Notes under the pieces: model-generated
Database searches by the model: none
Seen by the model: the letters and a program-made list of their open reading frames with translations, nothing else
What the model was told of the DNA's origin: nothing
In this document: one piece after another, positions 37,501 to 40,472 of the stretch
Layout of the letters: every line of letters begins with the position of its first letter
Position numbering within the stretch: position 1 is the stretch's first letter
Translations under genes and position numbers: made by a program
Source: Bacteroidales bacterium Barb4
GTDB taxonomy: Bacteria > Bacteroidota > Bacteroidia > Bacteroidales > Tannerellaceae
NCBI GenBank assembly: GCA_001657575.1
Contig: LBCX01000003.1
Coordinates: forward strand, 1 to 40,472
Reading direction: 5' to 3'
DNA: 40,472 nt

Positions 37501-39040
37501 AGCAAGGCATTGACGGCGAATTGGTCGTCCCTTTCAGCAGCTTCACATAAAGGCAGGCAGAGGCATTGTCCGCATTATCCGTTGAGAACTCCCCCACCTG
37601 ATAGACCGTTCCGCCGTACTGATACTCATACGCTACCGCCAGCACTTCATCCGGCTGTAACTGTGTGCGGAGCGAAATATACCCCAACTGCTTGTTCAAC
37701 GTATAATCCCGTTCTTCCACGCGGCGGGCACTTTCAATCTTCTCAAAGTCCTTTCCGCCTTCCGCCACACCGCTCAGCACCTGCGTTACCTGACTGATAT
37801 TGCGCGCCCCCGCATACTTCGAAACCATCTGCGCATACAAGTTGTTCGTTTCGTTATACGGAATGCTCAGACTGCCCGCCGGCTGTACAAATTGCGTATT
37901 GCCGATGCTGTTATGCTCTGCAAGGTCGGAGAAAGCCACGATGTTACGCGCCTGATCGAAAGTCCCCCGCTTGTTGGTAATCCACACCTCCACGCGGTTA
38001 ATCGTCACCTTCGATGAAATCGCCGGCAGAAATGCCATCGCCTCGTCATACGTGTCATGGAAATAATGCCCCAGAAAGAAATGCCTGTTCTCGTCATACT
38101 TGTCAGCCTTTATCTCAAAAGGCTGTGTCTGCACGCCGCCCTTTGAAGCAACCGTCTTCGACTCGGACTCCTGCTGTGCAAAAAGCGTATTCACGCGCAA
38201 CTTCCCGAACTGCATATCTGCCTTGACACCGAAAAGAGCCGCTCCCCCGTTGACTAACGAATTGGAAGTGGTCATGCTCACATTCCCCGCCTCAATATTC
38301 TTGATAATCTCGTCTTCCTCCCCCTGATAAGCCAGCTTGAGCTTCTTGGAATCAAAGTCAAAAGAGGTCTTGGTGCCATAGTTCATATCAAAATTGACCT
38401 TGCTCCCCACCGATGCCTGCATATTCAACTCTACATTCTCGTCAAAGTTGAAGAACGTCCGGCTGCGTGCCCGTTCGGGAAGCGAAGGGTCTTTTGTCGT
38501 GTTGCTCTTCATGCCCAGCGTAATTTCGGCAGAGCCTTGCGTCTTCACACGCACCCCGCCCGGCCCGAAGACCTTCTCTGCCGCCCCTATGTCAAACTGC
38601 ATATCGGCAATATTGAACGCCTTGCCTGCCTCCCGTTGAAACTCCTCCTCGTTCTTTTGGCGGAAATAAGACCGCAGCGACTGCTGCATGCTGTAATCCT
38701 GATACTCCTCCGGCGTAAGCATGACCGGCGTTGAAATCTCCATCTCGCCGATGCGGGTGCGAACCACATACACACCCGTCCGCAGGTCATACTCCACCGT
38801 TGTCTTTACATTCTCCGGACTGCGCAAGTCTGCCGCCGGCTGTCTGACAAGGTCTTGATACTCCTCCGGCACGGTCTTCGCCACCGGATAGCGGGGAACG
38901 GTATCCGGCGGTACAACGGGCAATTCCTGCGGAAGCAACGCCTCCCCGCCCAAATACCCGCCGGTCATCGCATACATGCCTGCGGCACATGCAATCAAGC
39001 ACACCCCCAGCGCACGTATCCCGACCTTCTTCCCTGTCAT
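31592..39040 (-). CDS. sprA: SprA, T9SS outer-membrane translocon
   Basis: SprA (Sov in Porphyromonas) forms the giant outer-membrane channel through which folded T9SS cargo leaves the cell and is needed for gliding where that exists. The 2482-aa length is in the family range. A signal-like N-terminus (VGIRALGVCLIACAAGMYAM) is followed by SprA hallmark segments: FNIADMQFDIGAAEKVFGPG, VRVKTQGSAEITLGMKSNTT, SFDFDSKKLKLAYQGEEDEI and LVNGGAALFGVKADMQFGKL. Many amphipathic strands follow to the final SLRFSLTQ. It lies 24 bp after ruvA on the same strand, a pairing kept in many Bacteroidetes. Its 3' end occurs twice more in the window (17741, 23526), so its end is a recombination site. Cargo with T9SS tails is encoded at 740-7362. 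Confidence 0.97.
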   Translation of the reverse strand: MTGKKVGIRALGVCLIACAAGMYAMTGGYLGGEALLPQELPVVPPDTVPRYPVAKTVPEEYQDLVRQPAADLRSPENVKTTVEYDLRTGVYVVRTRIGEMEISTPVMLTPEEYQDYSMQQSLRSYFRQKNEEEFQREAGKAFNIADMQFDIGAAEKVFGPGGVRVKTQGSAEITLGMKSNTTKDPSLPERARSRTFFNFDENVELNMQASVGSKVNFDMNYGTKTSFDFDSKKLKLAYQGEEDEIIKNIEAGNVSMTTSNSLVNGGAALFGVKADMQFGKLRVNTLFAQQESESKTVASKGGVQTQPFEIKADKYDENRHFFLGHYFHDTYDEAMAFLPAISSKVTINRVEVWITNKRGTFDQARNIVAFSDLAEHNSIGNTQFVQPAGSLSIPYNETNNLYAQMVSKYAGARNISQVTQVLSGVAEGGKDFEKIESARRVEERDYTLNKQLGYISLRTQLQPDEVLAVAYEYQYGGTVYQVGEFSTDNADNASACLYVKLLKGTTNSPSMPCWKLMMKNVYALDAYSVQKEKFRLDVLYQSDTTGTYVNYLPEGSTQNELLLRVMNLDRLDGRNETHADGFFDFVPGFTVIPETGRIIFPVVEPFGSHLRAKIGNNALADKYTYHELYDSTLTVARQTAEKNKFILRGEYKSSSSAEIQLGATNVARGSVRVTAGGAQLTENTDYSVDYIMGTVTILNESIVASNTPVSVSLENQSMFSMQRKTMLGVDMNYQFNKDFTLGGTMMHMLEMPMTVKTTIGDESIDNLLWGLNTSYKTESQQLTNLLDKLPLLSLTRPSQIAFKAEFANLVAGHYKSKYTGGYSYLDDFEGSQINTSLQDPYAWQISSTPYDNFASPRFPEAGLTNNIDYGKNRALTAWYSIDGIFTRKNSNTIPRHITKNDQSNHYVRAIEVQELFPNKEQIISDASTLRILNVAYYPNERGPYNLDADNVNPDGTLAQPEKRWGGMMRKIEQSDFESTNIEYVEFWMLDPFIYNPTAQGGDLYINLGEISEDILRDEKKFFENGLPIDGDPAKTDTTVWGRIPRQQSTVYAFDNTAGAREKQDVGLNGLSSEEEKEFPAYKDFLNKLTMRLSPEALAKMTDDPFSPLNDPATDKFHFYRGDDYDAQELSILERYKHFNGTEGNSQAATSGRYETSSKNVPDVEDLNQDNTLNETEKYYEYKVSLRPKDLQIGINHIADIRETTPLLANGTREPVKWYLFKIPIGKHDRKVGSISDFKTIRFIRMYMTDFREPAVLRFGTLELVRGNWRTYKQDLSEGLSQGTIEVSSINIEENGDRRPVNYVLPPGITRMLDPSQSQLRQENEQALSMKISNLAPKEAKAIYQNVNYDLRQYKRMQLFTHAERFIEEPTTTLQNGEISVFLRLGSDYKGNYYEYEVPLTLTPHGEYSSRSHADQQTVWPASNLLNINLEALTDLKLNRNKAKREGRDGASFQSVYSEYDPETPRNRISVVGNPSLSEVKTIMIGVRNNSKEAKSGEIWVNELRLSDFNESGGWAANASLNVALSDLGTVNMAGRIETAGFGGLDQSLMERRLDDYSQYSLSANVQLGKLFPEKAKVNIPFYYAYSKETISPKYNPLDQDIKLSEAVDIAGSAAEKDSIRSLAQNKTITKSLSVNGMKVDIHSKNPMPYDPSNFSVGYSFSENNRFNPETEYETTKDYRGNFAYSYTPYVKPVQPFAKWQKDNGYTKYIKQFGVNYLPANIAFQTSMMRNYYEMQLRDLMSSGGGGGATNNIPVSFSQNFLWDRAFSIRWNFTNNLNASFKSGTNARIEEPYVQVNKQLNPDKYQMWKDSVMQSIRELGTPMNYDQSLQVNLTLPLQFIPVLDWTTATVNYTSSYNWDRGAATANTELEIGNVIKNQRQITLDGNFNFQSLYNKSKFLKEINQKFSPQPASTRPKANAGTATHKREPKKPTRLETEVTLNTDSGTVVEHKLLSKQVRITARRADNGRAYPIKYKSLNFDKVRITTKDSVALKLVIVPDSRHTLAGSLKTSAEYSSRLLMMVRRLSVQYTVTDGMMLPGFRPEIGSMFGQKDYGTLVPGLGFAFGDVRRSYINEAADKGWLVMNDNNTSPAMMNGTTNLMLRANLEPAPGLKIDLTANRMDTRSTTIQYMYPGMPELVGGNYSMSILSLKTAFQSTGDAASNYASKAFDRFLENRSVIAARLEKRYAGTTYPSGGFMEGSSLAGKPYDPQQGAVSPNSADVLIPAFLAAYTGKSPKSIGLTAFPGLSSLMPNWTVTYDGLLQIPLFKRYFKSFSLNHQYRSTYAVGSFASYSNWVSAGEDGLGYIRGIQQGNPIPASTYDIASVNIVEGFAPLLAANATLLNDMTGKLQFNTSHTLNLNISSYQIVEGINNEIIVGVGYRITEFNKVLRRKASQNFSNDLNLMLDFSYRKMQSLIRKIDTSQTQATAGNIAKTVMFSADYGLSRTLTLRAFLDWQINEPLISSSAFPTSNANYGVSLRFSLTQ

Positions 39041-39064
39041 CCCGTTCTCCGTTTTCTCTTTGTT

Positions 39065-39655
39065 TCAGAGCATCCGCAAAGCCGTCTTTATCACCTGCTC
39101 CACAGCCGTGCCCGGCGACTCTTTCAGTATTGTCGTCACCGCCTTCTGCGCCGCCGCCTTCTGAAAGCCCAGCATGACAAGGGCGGAAACAGCCTCTTCC
39201 GCCGTCACCCCCCCGCCGATACCGCTGACGGCTTCCGCACCGACAGTGCCTTCCGTCAGCTTCACCTTGTTCTTCAAATCCACCAGAATCCGCTGCGCCG
39301 TCTTCAGCCCGATGCCCTTGACCGCCTTCAAAGCCTGTTCATTCTGTGCGGCAATCACCTGTATAAGTTCACTTGGAGCCAGCGAAGAAAGAATCATCCT
39401 CGCCGTATTTGCGCCCACGCCAGACACGGAAGTAAGTTGCACGAACAGCTCCCGCTCCACCTTGTCGCCAAAGCCAAACAGCAGATGCGCATCTTCCCGT
39501 ATCACCTCCGCGATAAACACCTTCCCGCTTTCCTTCCCGTTGTAAATCCCGTAAGTATTCAGCGAAATATGAATTTCATAACCAATCCCCTCGCACTCCA
39601 TGACCATCCGCGCAGGCGTCAGCTCCGCAATCTCCCCTTTCAAATATTCAATCAT
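39065..39655 (-). CDS. ruvA: Holliday junction branch-migration protein RuvA
   Basis: RuvA binds four-way DNA junctions as a tetramer and loads the RuvB motor for branch migration in recombination repair. The 196-aa protein has the N-terminal OB domain ([20 protein letters not shown] to about 64), two helix-hairpin-helix motifs ([13 protein letters not shown] and [13 protein letters not shown]), a flexible linker ([12 protein letters not shown]) and the C-terminal three-helix RuvB-binding domain ([19 protein letters not shown]). The size is standard. It is the first gene of the ruvA-sprA unit; no strong promoter could be placed in the 39656-39812 spacer, where nothing else is seen. Confidence 0.97.
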   Translation of the reverse strand: MIEYLKGEIAELTPARMVMECEGIGYEIHISLNTYGIYNGKESGKVFIAEVIREDAHLLFGFGDKVERELFVQLTSVSGVGANTARMILSSLAPSELIQVIAAQNEQALKAVKGIGLKTAQRILVDLKNKVKLTEGTVGAEAVSGIGGGVTAEEAVSALVMLGFQKAAAQKAVTTILKESPGTAVEQVIKTALRML

Positions 39656-39812
39656 CTGCCGTTAATTGAAAAGCATATTCTAAACGTAGAAGGTATAACG
39701 CAGAATAAGGGCAAAGCGTATGTATGGGGGGAATTTTTTGCAAAGGCACAGACGCTCTGCCTTCGGATAAAAGAAAGTGAGACACAACCGTGCCTCCGTA
39801 GTTAAGAATAAA

Positions 39813-40047
39813 TAACTAATGTTGCGCAGATGCCCTGAAAGGGCAAAAGATTTCAGCCCCACATGGAGCCCCGCGGAATGTGGGGTTTACAGAAAGGGCG
39901 ACCCTGTGGAGTGCTGAAAGAACGACCGAATATTACAGGTTGCATTTTGTATTGTTCTCTCAGAACTCCCTTGTCGGCATTGATTTTAACCCCACATTCC
40001 GCTACGCTGCATGTAGGGCTAAAATCCGGTATCCTTTCAGATATTAT
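39813..40047. repeat. MITE-like REP-pair element with damaged right end
   Basis: The left terminus TAACTAATGTTGCGCA (39813-39828), the hairpin TGCCCTGAAAGGGCA and a REP (39850-39886) are intact. A centre with GAACGACCGAATATTACAGG and the second, inverted REP (39989-40025, one stem mismatch) follow. The expected right terminus (TGCGTAACATC) is missing and the sequence passes into the IS110 3' flank, as if cut there. Confidence 0.7.
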
Positions 40048-40091
40048 GATTGCCTCCAAATAAAATTTGTTAAAAGTATCTCTGATACGGA

Positions 40092-40472
40092 TTAATCCAT
40101 ACTTTTGTCCCCATTCAGTGAAGACCGTAATCCGTGCGCTGTACGGCAGGGTCTATCAAGTGCGGGACACGCTGTGTCCCGCTTTCTTTTATCCGCAGAC
40201 GGTGCTTCCTCCCGCCGGTCAGCTTCCGTCCGTACCTTGCCGGCATCCTTGCCCCAGAGGTAATTTTCATCATATTCCTCCTCCTTTTTCCATAACACAA
40301 AGACAAGTGTCAGCAGCTTGCGCATGCAGGCAACAATTGCCTTTCGTTTGGCCTGCGGATTCTTTTCGACAATCCTCGCGTAAAAAGCCTGCATGTTCTT
40401 ATTGTGGTTCGCTGCCGACAAGGCCGGCATGAACAGGCATTGCCGGATGGCGGCATTCCCCTTTTTGGAGAT
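40092..40472 (-). CDS. IS110-family transposase, C-terminal part (truncated by the window edge)
   Basis: The frame is open from the right edge of the window, giving 126 residues to the TAA at 40092. It begins ISKKGNAAIRQCLFMPALSA and continues NMQAFYARIVEKNPQAKRKA, then LLTLVFVLWKKEEEYDENY, the conserved C-terminal Transposase_20 segment of the IS116/IS110/IS902 family. The DEDD catalytic N-terminus is outside the window. After DENY there is a long basic tail ending in SLNGDKSMD, longer than I would expect, so the true end of the protein may have been altered. IS110 elements lack inverted repeats and use a structured bridge RNA; none can be judged here. Confidence 0.85.
   Translation of the reverse strand: MSKKGNAAIRQCLFMPALSAANHNKNMQAFYARIVEKNPQAKRKAIVACMRKLLTLVFVLWKKEEEYDENYLWGKDAGKVRTEADRREEAPSADKRKRDTACPALDRPCRTAHGLRSSLNGDKSMD

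Overview
This window comes from a member of the Bacteroidetes, most likely order Bacteroidales. The evidence is a SusC/SusD pair, the type IX secretion (T9SS) translocon gene sprA directly downstream of ruvA, secreted proteins ending in T9SS-type sorting tails, Bacteroides-type promoters (TAnnTTTG at -7), and a GH67 alpha-glucuronidase. I cannot name the species.

Layout. Positions 1-580 are an array of REP-like hairpins. Positions 740-8729 (minus strand) hold two paralogous beta-helix surface proteins with T9SS tails; the second is translationally coupled to an M20 peptidase, and a hairpin-rich spacer separates the two. Positions 8833-11054 carry a small TPR protein, a HAD phosphatase and aspartate-semialdehyde dehydrogenase (asd). 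Positions 11200-17188 carry a lamin-tail-domain secreted protein, a clostripain-family (C11) lipoprotein and the alpha-glucuronidase. Three 225-240 bp MITE-like elements made of paired REP hairpins lie between these genes, and in at least two cases the element ends contribute gene stop codons. Positions 17229-17414 are a 42-bp tandem repeat.

From 17741 to 31840 the region has a mosaic structure. A short copy of the sprA 3' end is fused to a broken susD remnant. It is followed by an intact susC-susD pair with a structured, terminator-bearing leader, then a second copy of the sprA 3' end. Next comes a minus-strand operon made of a type III methyltransferase (mod), an AAA ATPase resembling the PrrC/RloC anticodon nucleases, and a type III restriction subunit (res). 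The operon abuts the real 3' end of sprA. The restriction island is therefore bounded by direct repeats of the sprA 3' end, and sprA itself looks like a repeated insertion site. The intact sprA and ruvA follow (31592-39655), then another REP/MITE element and the truncated end of an IS110-family transposase at the window edge.

How the genes work together. SprA would export the beta-helix proteins and possibly the lamin-tail protein. SusC/SusD and the alpha-glucuronidase suggest glycan use, but no full polysaccharide locus is present. The Mod-AAA-Res operon is the strongest candidate for an unusual system: a type III restriction-modification unit that carries a possible RNase-type back-up effector, in the same arrangement as prrC inside a type I hsd operon.
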